The notes under the pieces: model-generated
What the model saw: the letters and a program-made list of their open reading frames with translations, nothing else
What the model was told of the DNA's origin: nothing
Database searches by the model: none
DNA from: DASUPK01 sp963728875
Lineage (GTDB): Bacteria; Actinomycetota; Thermoleophilia; Solirubrobacterales; 70-9
DNA length: 64,000 nt
Direction: 5' to 3'
Assembly (NCBI GenBank): GCA_963728875.1
Contig: CAVSLJ010000006.1
Location: forward strand, 26,638 to 90,637
In this document: positions 7,599 to 16,662 of the stretch, piece by piece
Layout: each line of letters begins with the position of its first letter
Position numbering within the stretch: position 1 is the first letter of the stretch
Translations under genes and position numbers: made by a program

Positions 7599-9998
7599 GT
7601 GAGCCGGTACCTGCCTCGCCCGGTGGCGAAGCTCCTGACGCGCGTGCTGCAGCGCTCGGTCCAGCGCACCTGGATCCCGATCCGGGTGCAGCGCGCCTGG
7701 ACCGAGGCCGCCGCCAGGATCACGCGCGTTCCCAGCGGCATCTCGATCATCCCCGGATCGCTCGGCGGAGTGCCGTGTGACCGGATCGACGCCGTTGGCT
7801 CAGATGCCTCGAAGGCGATCCTCTACCTGCACGGCGGCGCCTACGTCCTCGGCTCCCGACGCACCCATCGCGGACTCGCGGCGCAGATCGCGCTTGCCGG
7901 CGGGGCGCCGGTTCACCTCCTCGAGTATCGGCTCGGACCCGAGCACACGCATCCAGCGGCGCTCGAGGACTCCCTCGCCGCCTATCGGGAGCTGATCGCA
8001 TCGGGGATCGAGCCGAAGTCGATCGTGATCGTGGGGGACTCAGCGGGCGGGGGACTGACGGTGGCGCTGGCGACCAGGCTGCGTGAGGCGGGCGACCCGC
8101 TTCCCGGCGGGCTCGTCATCCTCAACGGCTGGTTGGACCTGACCTGCTCCGGCGCCTCGATGCAGATGAACGCGGGGCGCGACGCCGGCCTGCTCCGGCC
8201 CTGGACGGTCAACGGCGGGGAGCTCTATCGGGGCCCCACCGACCCGCTCGACCCGGAGCTGTCGCCGGTCGAGGGTGACCTTCAGGGCCTGCCGTCGACC
8301 TACATCCAGGTTGGCACGCACGACATCCTGCTCGATGACTCCGAACGCTTCGCCGACCGCGCGCGAGCCGCCGGCGTGGACGTCGGTTACGCCCGCTTCG
8401 AGGGGATGTGGCACGACTTCCAGCTCGCCGCCGGGCTGCTGCGCGAGGCCGACGAGGCGATGGCCGACCTCGCCGCGGCCCTGGATGACATCTGGGCCGG
8501 GCGCCCGCTGGCAAGCAGCGGCGGTCCCTCGGGCAACGGCGGCCCCTCGCACGAGCCCAGCGTGGCGATCATCGGTGCGGGGTTCGGCGGCATCGGCCTG
8601 GCGATCACCCTGAAGAAGGCGGGCGTCGGCGACCTGACGATCTTCGAGAAGGGCGACGGAGTCGGCGGCGTCTGGCGGGACAACACCTACCCGGGGGCGA
8701 CCTGCGACGTGCCCTCGCACCTCTACTCGTTCTCCTTCGAGCCCAATCCGAACTGGAGCCGGCGTTACTCGCCGCAGCCGGAGATCCTTGACTACCTCGA
8801 GCGCTGCGTCGAGAAGTACGGCCTCCGGCCGAACCTGCGGCTCGGGACCGAGGTGGCCCGGGCTGATTTCGACGACGACTCCGGGCGCTGGAGGATCGCG
8901 ACCGGTGACGGGGAGACGGTGGAGGCCGACGTCCTCGTCTCGGCCTGCGGCCAGCTCAGCCGGCCGGCGCTGACGCGGATCGAGGGCGCCGATCGCTTCA
9001 ACGGGACGATCTTCCACACCGCCCGCTGGGACCACGGCGTCGATCTTCACGGCAAGAGGGTGGCGATCGTCGGCACCGGGGCCAGCACGATCCAGGTGGT
9101 GCCCGCGATCGCCGACCGCGTCGCCCAGCTCGACGTCTACCAGCGCTCGGCGCCGTTCGTGATCCCGAAGAAGGACCGTCCCTACATGCCCTGGGAGCGG
9201 CGCCTCTTCCGCTGGTTCCCGCCCGCGCGGTGGATGGCGCGCTTCACGCAGTGGCTCTTCTTCGAGGTCTTCATCTCGGCCTTCAATCAGTGGCGGGGCA
9301 TGGGCCGGCTCGGAGTCCGGATGTTCGAGCGCAACCTGGACGACCAGATCTCCGACCCGCAGCTGAAGCGCGCGCTGACGCCTGACCACGTGCTCGGCTG
9401 CAAGCGTGTGCTGATCTCTCCCGACTACTACGCCACCTTCGAGCGGCCGAACGTCGAGCTCATCACGCAGGGGGTCCGGGAGCTGACGAAGAGAGGGGTG
9501 GTGGCCGAGGACGGAACGGAGCGCCCGGCCGACGTGATCGTCCTCTCCACGGGCTTCGAGAGCACCAGGTTCCTCGCGCCGATGGACATCCGGGGACGCG
9601 ACGGGCGCGACCTGAACGAGGTCTGGCGGGAGGGGGCGAACGCCTACCTCGGCATGGCGGTCGCCGGCTTCCCCAACCTCTTCGTCATGTACGGGCCGAA
9701 TACGAACCTCGGCTCCGGATCGATCATCTTCCAGCTCGAGAGCCAGATGGCCTACATCGCCGACGCGGTCGAGCGGCTGCGGCGCTCCGGCGGGTTGCTC
9801 TCGGTCCGGCCCGAGGTCCAACAGGCATTCGACAGCGAGATGCAGAGCCGCCTCTCCACCTCGGTCTGGCAGACCGGCTGCAACAACTGGTACGTGGACG
9901 AGCACGGCCGCAACACCAACAACTGGCCCGGCTTCACGGTCGAGTACCGGCGCCGGACCAGGCGGCTCGACCCGAGGGATTACGAGCTGATCGCGTAA
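7599..9998 (+). CDS. Alpha/beta-hydrolase fused to Baeyer-Villiger-type flavin monooxygenase
   Basis: One 799-aa chain carries two enzymes. Residues ~1-305 are a hormone-sensitive-lipase-type esterase: HGG oxyanion hole at 78-80, GDSAGG with nucleophile S148, and later GTHDILL and MWHDF for Asp and His. After a Gly/Ser/Pro linker (~305-320) comes a class B monooxygenase: FAD site GAGFGGIG (~323), GVWRDNTYPGATCDVPS, the Baeyer-Villiger fingerprint FNGTIFHTARWD (~466) and an NADPH site VGTGAST (~490). The first enzyme type hydrolyses esters; the second inserts oxygen next to a ketone to make one. GTG 7599 is chosen because upstream frame would overlap the divergent crotonase. Substrate unknown; a cyclic or long-chain ketone is likely. 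Confidence 0.9.
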   Translation: MSRYLPRPVAKLLTRVLQRSVQRTWIPIRVQRAWTEAAARITRVPSGISIIPGSLGGVPCDRIDAVGSDASKAILYLHGGAYVLGSRRTHRGLAAQIALAGGAPVHLLEYRLGPEHTHPAALEDSLAAYRELIASGIEPKSIVIVGDSAGGGLTVALATRLREAGDPLPGGLVILNGWLDLTCSGASMQMNAGRDAGLLRPWTVNGGELYRGPTDPLDPELSPVEGDLQGLPSTYIQVGTHDILLDDSERFADRARAAGVDVGYARFEGMWHDFQLAAGLLREADEAMADLAAALDDIWAGRPLASSGGPSGNGGPSHEPSVAIIGAGFGGIGLAITLKKAGVGDLTIFEKGDGVGGVWRDNTYPGATCDVPSHLYSFSFEPNPNWSRRYSPQPEILDYLERCVEKYGLRPNLRLGTEVARADFDDDSGRWRIATGDGETVEADVLVSACGQLSRPALTRIEGADRFNGTIFHTARWDHGVDLHGKRVAIVGTGASTIQVVPAIADRVAQLDVYQRSAPFVIPKKDRPYMPWERRLFRWFPPARWMARFTQWLFFEVFISAFNQWRGMGRLGVRMFERNLDDQISDPQLKRALTPDHVLGCKRVLISPDYYATFERPNVELITQGVRELTKRGVVAEDGTERPADVIVLSTGFESTRFLAPMDIRGRDGRDLNEVWREGANAYLGMAVAGFPNLFVMYGPNTNLGSGSIIFQLESQMAYIADAVERLRRSGGLLSVRPEVQQAFDSEMQSRLSTSVWQTGCNNWYVDEHGRNTNNWPGFTVEYRRRTRRLDPRDYELIA

Positions 9999-10029
9999 CA
10001 CCCGGCATACGTCCTGGACTGGCAGGCGG

Positions 10030-10389
10030 ATGCCCAACCTTTCCCTGATCGTCCGCCTGGTGTCCGGGGCCATCTTCATCGGCTTCGGTGTGGCGAAGTT
10101 CTTCAACCACGGCGCCGAGGCCGATTCGTTCGAGACCTACGGCCTCCCGTCCCCGGACGCCTTCGTCTACGTCATCGGCGTCATCGAGGTGGTGGGAGGA
10201 GCCATGCTGCTTTCCGGGCGAGGCACCCGCCTGGCCGCGCTGGTCCTGGCGGTCGACATGGTGGGCGCCATCGTCGTCTCTGGGATCAAGGAAGGAGAGC
10301 CGATCAGCCTGACCCTGGCGCCGCTCCTGCTGATCGGGATGCTCTACCTGCTCAGCTCAGGACATCGGGCGTATAACCGAGCTCCCTGA
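10030..10389 (+). CDS. DoxX family membrane protein
   Basis: The 119-aa protein has four hydrophobic helices and the DoxX opening (RLVSGAIFIGFGVAKFFNH), followed by a short polar loop and GVIEVVGGAMLLSGRGTR. DoxX-like proteins are inner-membrane proteins linked to quinone or thiosulfate metabolism in some archaea, but most bacterial members are uncharacterised. It follows the esterase-monooxygenase gene by 31 bp on the same strand. Its last 38 bases overlap, convergently, the 3' end of the threonine ammonia-lyase gene. Confidence 0.85.
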   Translation: MPNLSLIVRLVSGAIFIGFGVAKFFNHGAEADSFETYGLPSPDAFVYVIGVIEVVGGAMLLSGRGTRLAALVLAVDMVGAIVVSGIKEGEPISLTLAPLLLIGMLYLLSSGHRAYNRAP

Positions 10390-11506
10390 TCTGCTCGAGC
10401 AGGCGCTCGGCGTGCTCGGGCCCGCGCGTCTCCATCACCAGCTCGACGCCGGTCTCGCTGACCGAGAGGCCCACCCCTTCGCGCACGTGATCGACGTCGA
10501 TCAGGTTGGCGCCGCCATCGCCGATCGCCGTGAGCAGGGCCGCCAGGGATCCCGGCTCGTCGGGGATCTTGGTGAAGATCCGCAGCCGCCTGCCGCGCCC
10601 GGTCTCGTGGTGGCGGGCGAGGTCGGCGAGGACGCCGGTGTCGATGTTGCCGCCCGAGAGGATCACCACCGTTGTGCCGCTCGTCGCCGGCTGAACCTGC
10701 CCTCCGACGAGCGCGGCGACCCCCACCGCGCCGGCGCCCTCGACCACGAGCTTGGTCCGCTCCAGCAGCAGCATGATCGCGTCGGCGATCGCGTTCTCGT
10801 CGACCGTGACGATGTCGTCGAGCAGCTCATCGAGCAGCGGCGCCGTGATCTCGCCCGGATGCTTGACGGCGATCCCGTCGGCGAGCCCGCACTGCGAGCG
10901 GATTCCGATCACCTCGACGCCGCGCTCGACGGCCTTGATCGCGGTTGCGATCCCGGACGCGAGGCCGCCGCCGCCGATCGGGATCAGAACCTTCGAGAGG
11001 CCCTCGACCTCCTGCACCAGCTCCATGCCGATCGTCCCCTGTCCGGCGATCACCGCCGGGTCGTCGAACGGGTGAATGAAGTCGAGACCCTCACTCTCGG
11101 CGTGGGCGCGTGCGTCCTCGACGCAGGCCTCGATCGACTCGCCCTGGAGGACGATCTCGGCGCCTGACTCGCGCGCGGCGGCGATCTTCGCGAGAGGCGC
11201 GCGCTCGGGCATGAAGATGGTCGCCGCCAGATCGCGCGCCCGGGCGGCGTAGGCCACCGACTGGCCGTGGTTGCCCGCACTCGCGGCGACCACGCCCTTG
11301 GTCCGCTCGTCGAGTCCGGCGATCTTGTTGAGCGCGCCGCGCAGCTTGAAGGAGCCGGTGCGCTGCAGGTTCTCGGCCTTCAGAGCGATCTTGCCGCCGG
11401 TCGTCCGCGAGAGGTAGCGCGACTCGAACACGTAGGTGCGGCGGACCACGTCGGCGACGACCCCGCGGGCGCGCTCGACGTCGTCCAGGGAGACGCCCTG
11501 GCTCAA
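10352..11506 (-). CDS. ilvA: Threonine ammonia-lyase with C-terminal ACT domain
   Basis: The 384-aa PLP enzyme deaminates threonine to 2-oxobutyrate. The PLP Lys is K54 in TGSFKLRGALNK; the phosphate-binding glycine loop is IPIGGGGLASG; SGGNID is near the end of the catalytic domain. Residues ~310-384 form an ACT domain (IFTKIPDEPGSLAALLTAI), so this is the short, single-ACT type shared by biosynthetic and catabolic forms; which role applies here is unclear. The start is taken as TTG 11506 because it overlaps the stop of ridA (TTGA) and just precedes the first conserved helix; longer in-frame starts would lie inside ridA. Confidence 0.88.
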   Translation of the reverse strand: MSQGVSLDDVERARGVVADVVRRTYVFESRYLSRTTGGKIALKAENLQRTGSFKLRGALNKIAGLDERTKGVVAASAGNHGQSVAYAARARDLAATIFMPERAPLAKIAAARESGAEIVLQGESIEACVEDARAHAESEGLDFIHPFDDPAVIAGQGTIGMELVQEVEGLSKVLIPIGGGGLASGIATAIKAVERGVEVIGIRSQCGLADGIAVKHPGEITAPLLDELLDDIVTVDENAIADAIMLLLERTKLVVEGAGAVGVAALVGGQVQPATSGTTVVILSGGNIDTGVLADLARHHETGRGRRLRIFTKIPDEPGSLAALLTAIGDGGANLIDVDHVREGVGLSVSETGVELVMETRGPEHAERLLEQIRELGYTPDVLS

Positions 11507-11904
11507 GACGGGAGCGGGACGGTCGCGTCCATCTCGACCAGAGCGCCCTTGGGCAGGGCGGCGACTCCGACCGTCGTGCGGACGGGGAATGGCTTCTCGA
11601 AGAAGGTCGCGTACACGTCGTTCACCTTCGGGAACTCCTCCATGTCCGTCAGGTAGATCCCGACCCGGGCCGCGTCCTGGAGCCGGGTGCCCGCCTCCCG
11701 GCAGACCGCCTCGAGGCTCTCCAGGCAGCGGGCAGCCTGCTCGGCGATGCCGCCGTCGATCAGCTCGCCGCTCTGCGGATCGAGCGGGACCTGGCCGCTG
11801 CAATAGAGGACGCCGTTGGCGATCACGGCCTGCGAATAGGGACCGATGGGCTCGGGTGCGTCCCCGGTCTCGACCACTCGCCTGGTGCTATCTGCTGCGT
11901 CCAT
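11503..11904 (-). CDS. ridA: RidA family enamine/imine deaminase
   Basis: The 133-aa protein carries the RidA signature: GPYSQAV near residue 21, the strand YCSGQVPLDP, the conserved Arg of FPVRTTVGV (R109) and VEMDAT (E124). RidA hydrolyses the reactive 2-aminoacrylate or aminocrotonate released by PLP dehydratases such as IlvA, and the gene overlaps ilvA by the TTGA junction, so the pair forms a logical operon. ATG 11904 is chosen because it gives the family length; further upstream the frame overlaps the divergent amidotransferase gene. Confidence 0.9.
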   Translation of the reverse strand: MDAADSTRRVVETGDAPEPIGPYSQAVIANGVLYCSGQVPLDPQSGELIDGGIAEQAARCLESLEAVCREAGTRLQDAARVGIYLTDMEEFPKVNDVYATFFEKPFPVRTTVGVAALPKGALVEMDATVPLPS

Positions 11905-11940
11905 GCCGGATTCGCCCAGTATTTCAGTGATGATTCGCCG

Positions 11941-12646
11941 ATGAAAGCGCTGGCCATCGTGCACCAGACGGACGCCGGTCCGGGCGTGTTCGCCGATGAG
12001 ATGGCGGAGCGCGGGGTGGAGCTGCACGAGTGGCTCCTCTCGGAGCGGGGCACCGGGCCCCAGCTGGAGATCGCCGACTACGACGCGGTGCTCACCTTCG
12101 GGGGCGCCATGCACGCCGACCAGGAGGACCGCCATCCCTGGCTGCGCTTCGAGAAGGACTTCCTCGCGGCGATGGTCGACGACCGCATGCCCGTGCTCGC
12201 GGTCTGCCTGGGCTCACAGCTGTTCGCCGAGGCGGCGGGTGGCTCCGCCCGGCGGGCGAGCCAGCCGGAGATCGGCTGGTGCGGCATCGAGGTGACGGAC
12301 GAGGGGAGGGACGATCCGGTCATCGGGCCGCTGGCGCCGAGCTTCGAGGCATTCCAGTGGCACAGCTACGAGTCGCTGCCGCCCGAGGGCGCGGTGATTC
12401 TCGCCCGCAGCCCCGTCTGCGCGCAGGCCTACCGGGTGGGCGAGGCGGGCTGGGGGATCCAGTTCCACGCCGAGGTCAGCGCCAGCGACGCGAAGAGGTG
12501 GACCGACGACTACCGCTCCGACGAGGACGCCGTCCGGATCGGAGTGGATCCCGAGGCGCTGCACGAGGAGACCCGAGCAGAAGATCGGCGACTGGAACCG
12601 GCTCGGACGGGAGCTCTGCGGCCGCTTCCTGGATTCGATCGTCTAG
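11941..12646 (+). CDS. Class I glutamine amidotransferase-like protein, frameshifted near 3' end
   Basis: The frame from 11941 encodes a class I amidotransferase domain: FGGAMHAD, the nucleophile elbow AVCLGSQL (C89), EIGW, FQWHSYE and IQFHAEVS. Near 12577 the family-typical ending (DWNRLGRELCGRFLDS) moves to the next frame and stops at 12646; the original frame continues with unrelated sequence to 12684. One inserted base in ACCCGAGCAG explains this. The catalytic core is intact, so even the shifted product could fold. Relatives include GMP-synthase-like and gamma-glutamyl hydrolase-like proteins of unknown substrate. It is divergent from ridA with 36 bp between starts. Confidence 0.78.
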
Positions 12647-12687
12647 GCCCGGCTTCCCTCCATGGAGGCCGGGATACTGCATGAGCG

Positions 12688-13079
12688 ATGTCGGAGGAGA
12701 ACGCCGAGGTCCTGCGCCGCGTCTACGAGGTCGCTGAGGCCCAGGAGTCGACGGGCTCTTGGAGTTCGCAACCGATGACATCGTCTGGATCAGCGACCCG
12801 AGCTTTCCCGGCGGCGGCAGGCAGGACGGCAAGGAGAATGTTCGCCGCTGGTTGGCAAAGCTCTGGATCTACGACGAGGTCAAGGTCGAGGTCGAGGAGA
12901 TCATCGACCTCGACGACAGGGCGCTGGGCGTCACCCGGTTCCACGGAGTGCCTGCGGATGGCCCTCCGGTGGACTGGACCTGGTGCCATCTCATGACGTT
13001 CAGGGATGGACTGATCTCTCAGGCGCAGAGCTTTCTTGACCGAACCGCCGCCCTCGAAGCCGCCGGCCTGCCGGAGTAG
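12688..13079 (+). CDS. NTF2/SnoaL-like protein, frameshifted
   Basis: Two frames join to give one ~130-aa NTF2-like protein. The N-terminus MSEENAEVLRRVYEVAE is read from 12688, and the rest (DGLLEFATDDIVWISD onward, ending ALEAAGLPE) in another frame that is complete by 13079. One missing base around 12743-12750 restores continuity. The family is a cone-shaped fold used by ketosteroid isomerases and polyketide cyclases, but most members of this MSEEN type have no known reaction. It starts 41 bp after the (also frameshifted) amidotransferase gene and ends directly against the convergent SDR stop. Confidence 0.75.
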
Positions 13080-13823
13080 CTAGTCGGCCGTGACGTACGC
13101 GCCCGAGAGGCCGCCGTCGACCAGGAAGGTCGAGGCGGTCACGTAGGAGCTGTCGTCGCTCGCCAGGAAGAGCGCGCCCTGCGCGATCTCACGGGCCTCG
13201 GCGAAGCGGCCCATCGGCAGGTGGACCACGCGGCGGGCGGTCTCCGCCGGGTCCTTCGCGAACAGCTCCTGGAGGAGCGGGGTGTTGACGGGTCCGGGGC
13301 AGAGCGCGTTGACGCGGACGCCGCGCTTGCCGAACTCGACGCCGAGCTCCCGGGAGAGGGCCAGCACGCCGCCCTTCGAGGCGGTGTAGGAGATCTGGGA
13401 GGTGGCGGCTCCCATCGTCGCGACGAAGGAAGCGGTGTTGATCACCGAGCCTCCGTCCGAGTCGAGCAGGCGGGGGATGCCGTACTTGCAGCAGAGGAAG
13501 ACCGACTTCAGATTGACGTCCTGGACCCGCTGCCAGGTCTCCAGCGGGGTATCGAGCACCGAGGCATCTTCGGGCGGGTTGATGCCGGCGTTGTTGAAGA
13601 GGACGTCGATCCGGCCCATCTCGTCCGCTGCCTTCGCGTACATCTCGCGGACCGAGTCCTCGTCGGCGACGTCGGCCTGAAGCGCCAGCTCACCCTCTGC
13701 TCCCTCGGCGAGATCGACTCCCACCACCCGGGCGCCCTCCTCGGCGAAGAGACGGGCGGTCTCGGCGCCGATCCCGCTCGCCGCCCCCGTGATCACGCAG
13801 ACCTTTCCATCGAGTCGTCCCAT
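13080..13823 (-). CDS. SDR family NAD(P)-dependent oxidoreductase
   Basis: The 247-aa classical short-chain dehydrogenase has the nucleotide motif TGAASGIG (12-19), NNAG (77-80), catalytic S132, Y146 and K150 (SYTASK) and PGPVNTPL after the active site. D37 in VVGVDLAE suggests NAD preference. Its ATG overlaps the TGA of the aldehyde dehydrogenase gene (TGATG), so the two are co-translated. An alcohol-to-aldehyde or ketone step ahead of the dehydrogenase is plausible; the substrate is not evident. Confidence 0.9.
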   Translation of the reverse strand: MGRLDGKVCVITGAASGIGAETARLFAEEGARVVGVDLAEGAEGELALQADVADEDSVREMYAKAADEMGRIDVLFNNAGINPPEDASVLDTPLETWQRVQDVNLKSVFLCCKYGIPRLLDSDGGSVINTASFVATMGAATSQISYTASKGGVLALSRELGVEFGKRGVRVNALCPGPVNTPLLQELFAKDPAETARRVVHLPMGRFAEAREIAQGALFLASDDSSYVTASTFLVDGGLSGAYVTAD

Positions 13824-15196
13824 CAGCCCTCCGTGGCGTAGTAGACGTTCTTGACCTCGCTGTAGGCCTCGAGCGCGTCGGGGCCGAGCTCGCGGCCGAC
13901 GCCCGATTGCTTGAAGCCGCCGAACGGCGTCGAGACTCGCACCGAGGTGTTCGAATTGATCGAAACCACACCGGTCTCGATCGCCCGCGCCACCCGCAGC
14001 GCCTTGGCGCCGTCGCGCGTCCAGACTGAGCCGGAGAGCCCGTAGATCGTGTCGTTGGCGATTTCGATCGCCTCGGCCTCGTCCTCGAATGGGATGACGC
14101 AGGCGACCGGGCCGAAGATCTCCTCGCGGGCCGGGCGGTCATCGTTGGAGACGGGAGCGAGGATGGTGGGGGGGAACCAGTAGCCGGGGCCGTCGGGAGC
14201 GGTCCCCCGGAAGGCCACCGGCGCGTCGCCGTTGACGTAGGAGGAGACCGTCTCCAGCTGGTCGGCGGAGATCACGGGCCCCATCTGCGTCGATTCGTCG
14301 AGCGGATCGCCCACCTTGATCGAGGTCACCGCCTTCTCCAGCGCCGACATGAACTCGTCCATCGCCGAGCGCTCGACCAGGATCCGCGAGCGGGCGCAGC
14401 AGTCCTGGCCCGCGTTGCCGAAGACGGCCAGCGGAGCCGAGGAGGCGGCGGCTTCGAGGTCCGAGTCTCCGAAGATCACGTTGGCGGACTTGCCGCCGAG
14501 CTCGAGGGTGACGCGCTTGATCGTCGCCGCCGCGGTCTCCGCAATGCCGCGCCCGACCTCGGTCGAGCCCGTGAAGGCGACCTTGGCGACGTCGGGGTGC
14601 TCGACTAGGCGCTGCCCGGCGACGCTGCCCTTGCCCGGGACGACGTTGAGCACGCCCTCCGGCACCCCGGCCTCCAGAGCGATCTTCTCGAGCTCGATGG
14701 CGGTGAGCGGAGTCAGCTCCGCGGGCTTCAGCACGATCGTGTTCCCGGCCGCGAGCGCCGGCGCGATCTTCCAGGAGGCGATCGTCAGTGGGAAGTTCCA
14801 CGGCGTGATCAGGCCGACCACGCCGAGTGGCTCGCGGAAGGTCATGTCGACACCGCCGGCGACGGGAATCGTCTTGCCCGTCAGCCGCTCGGGGGCGCCG
14901 GCGTAGTAGCGGAAGGTCTCGACCACCATTCCCATCTCGCCCCGGGCGTCGGAGATCGGCTTGCCCGCGTTCCGCGCCTCGAGCTCGGCGAGCTCGTCCT
15001 GACGGTCCGCGATCGCGTCGGTGAGCCGGTGAAGCAGAGCCGAGCGGTCTCCGGGCGAGAACTTCCTCCAGGATGGATAAGCCGTCTTGGCTCTCTCCAC
15101 CGCTTCGTCAGTCTCCCGCGCACCGGCCCGAGGAAGCTCGGCCATCACCTCGGCAGTGGCCGGCTCGATGACCTGGATAGCGTCCTTGCTCGCCAT
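13823..15196 (-). CDS. Aldehyde dehydrogenase family protein
   Basis: The 457-aa enzyme has the full ALDH set: TPWNFPLTIASWKIAPAL, Rossmann FTGSTEVG, catalytic E232 (LELGGK) and C266 (NAGQDCCARS), and EEIFGPV near the end. The family oxidises aldehydes to acids with NAD(P)+. It is divergent from a glutamine-synthetase-like ligase with only 24 bp between starts, and that neighbour resembles enzymes that gamma-glutamylate amines. A PuuC-like role (oxidising a gamma-glutamyl aminoaldehyde) is therefore inferred; a betaine- or succinate-semialdehyde-type substrate cannot be excluded. Confidence 0.9.
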   Translation of the reverse strand: MASKDAIQVIEPATAEVMAELPRAGARETDEAVERAKTAYPSWRKFSPGDRSALLHRLTDAIADRQDELAELEARNAGKPISDARGEMGMVVETFRYYAGAPERLTGKTIPVAGGVDMTFREPLGVVGLITPWNFPLTIASWKIAPALAAGNTIVLKPAELTPLTAIELEKIALEAGVPEGVLNVVPGKGSVAGQRLVEHPDVAKVAFTGSTEVGRGIAETAAATIKRVTLELGGKSANVIFGDSDLEAAASSAPLAVFGNAGQDCCARSRILVERSAMDEFMSALEKAVTSIKVGDPLDESTQMGPVISADQLETVSSYVNGDAPVAFRGTAPDGPGYWFPPTILAPVSNDDRPAREEIFGPVACVIPFEDEAEAIEIANDTIYGLSGSVWTRDGAKALRVARAIETGVVSINSNTSVRVSTPFGGFKQSGVGRELGPDALEAYSEVKNVYYATEG

Positions 15197-15220
15197 GATC
15201 CGACGATATAGGGTCCGCGC

Positions 15221-16636
15221 ATGGCATCAGGGGAGAAGGGCAAGGAAGCTGCTCCCAGACCAGGCGGCCCCGGCGGCACCCGGGGCATGCTCTCGCTCGA
15301 CGACCTGAAGAAGGCCGGCGAGGAGGGGACGATCGACACGATCGTGACCGCCTTCACCGACATGCAGGGGCGGCTCTTCGGCAAGCGGATCGAGATCGAA
15401 TACTTCCTGGACGAGGTCACCGGCCACGGGGTCGAGGGCTGCAACTACCTGCTGGCGCTCGACATGGACATGGAGCCGCTCCCCGGCTACGAGATGGCGA
15501 ACTGGGAGGACGGCTACGGGGACTTCGGGATCATGCCCGACCTCTCGACGCTGCGGATGATCCCGTGGCTCGACCGGACCGCGATGGTCCTCGCCGACGT
15601 CGTCAACCACGACGGCAGCCCGGTGGTCGCCTCGCCCCGCCAGGTCCTGATCGCGGTCTACGAGAAGGCGAAGGAGATGGGCTTCACACCCTACGCGGCT
15701 TCCGAGCTCGAGTTCTACCTCTACAAGGAGAGCTACGCCGAGGCCTGGGAGAAGGGCTACAAGGACCTCACCCCGACCATCCCCTACATCCTCGATTACC
15801 ACATCCTCGCCACCACCATGGACGAGCAGTACCTTGGCGCGATCCGCCGGGGGATGATGGGCGCCGGGATCCCGGTCGAGTTCTCGAAGGGCGAGGCCTG
15901 GTACGGCCAGCACGAGGTGAACTTCCGCTACGCGGACGTCGTGACCGCGGCGGACCGGCACACGATCTACAAGAACGGCGTCAAGGAGATCGCCTTCCTC
16001 AACGAGATCTCGGCGAGCTTCATGGCGAAGCCGTCGGAGGACGACATCGGGAGCTCCTGCCACATCCACCAGAGCCTGGTGAACGAGGACGGCGAGAGCG
16101 CCTTCGTGGACGGCGACGGCGAGGAGACCGACACCTTCCGGCACTTCCTCGGCGGGATGCGGAATCACATCCGCGAGCTCGCCCTGTTCGTGGCGCCGGC
16201 GATCAACTCCTACAAGCGCTACGCGGCCGAGAGCTGGGCGCCGACCTCGGTCTCCTGGGGCCGCGACAACCGGACCTGCGGCTTCCGGGTCGTCGGCCAC
16301 GGCGAGTCACGCCGGGTCGAGTGCCGCATCCCCGGCGCCGATGCGAACCCCTACCTCGCCTTCGCGGCCCTGCTCGCGGCTGGGCTCGATGGGATCGAGA
16401 ACCAGACGGATCCCGGCCCCGAGCTCAAGGGCAACGCCTATGAGGCCGGCGAGGCCGAGGCGTTCCCGGCCTCGCTGCGCGAGGCGGTCGCGCTCTGGGA
16501 GAAGTCGGACTTCGCGAAGAAGGCGTTCGGCGAGTCGGTCCACGAGCACTACCTGAACTACGGGCAGCTCGAGCAGGGCCTGTTCGACAAGGTCGTGACC
16601 GACTACGAGCGCAAGCGCATGTTCGAGAGGGGCTAG
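15221..16636 (+). CDS. Glutamine synthetase family protein (probable gamma-glutamyl-amine ligase)
   Basis: The 471-aa product contains the GS beta-grasp and catalytic domains: FTDMQGRLFGKR, the metal/Glu motif ASELEFYLYKE, EVNFRYAD, GSSCHIHQSL for ATP/ammonia binding, and ESRRVECRIPGADANPYLA. The first ~22 residues are a Gly/Pro-rich tail. The divergence from housekeeping GlnA and the adjacent ALDH, SDR and APC permease suggest a PuuA/GlnA3/GlnA4-type enzyme that joins glutamate to a polyamine or ethanolamine. The exact amine is not readable from sequence. A hairpin-rich repeat follows the stop codon. Confidence 0.87.
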   Translation: MASGEKGKEAAPRPGGPGGTRGMLSLDDLKKAGEEGTIDTIVTAFTDMQGRLFGKRIEIEYFLDEVTGHGVEGCNYLLALDMDMEPLPGYEMANWEDGYGDFGIMPDLSTLRMIPWLDRTAMVLADVVNHDGSPVVASPRQVLIAVYEKAKEMGFTPYAASELEFYLYKESYAEAWEKGYKDLTPTIPYILDYHILATTMDEQYLGAIRRGMMGAGIPVEFSKGEAWYGQHEVNFRYADVVTAADRHTIYKNGVKEIAFLNEISASFMAKPSEDDIGSSCHIHQSLVNEDGESAFVDGDGEETDTFRHFLGGMRNHIRELALFVAPAINSYKRYAAESWAPTSVSWGRDNRTCGFRVVGHGESRRVECRIPGADANPYLAFAALLAAGLDGIENQTDPGPELKGNAYEAGEAEAFPASLREAVALWEKSDFAKKAFGESVHEHYLNYGQLEQGLFDKVVTDYERKRMFERG

Positions 16637-16662
16637 CGGCCACCAGGCCGCAGTACTTCGGA

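Noticed and set aside
12646..12687. Separate small gene between the amidotransferase and the NTF2-like gene
   Set aside because: The apparent coding in this gap is only the frameshifted tail of the amidotransferase frame.
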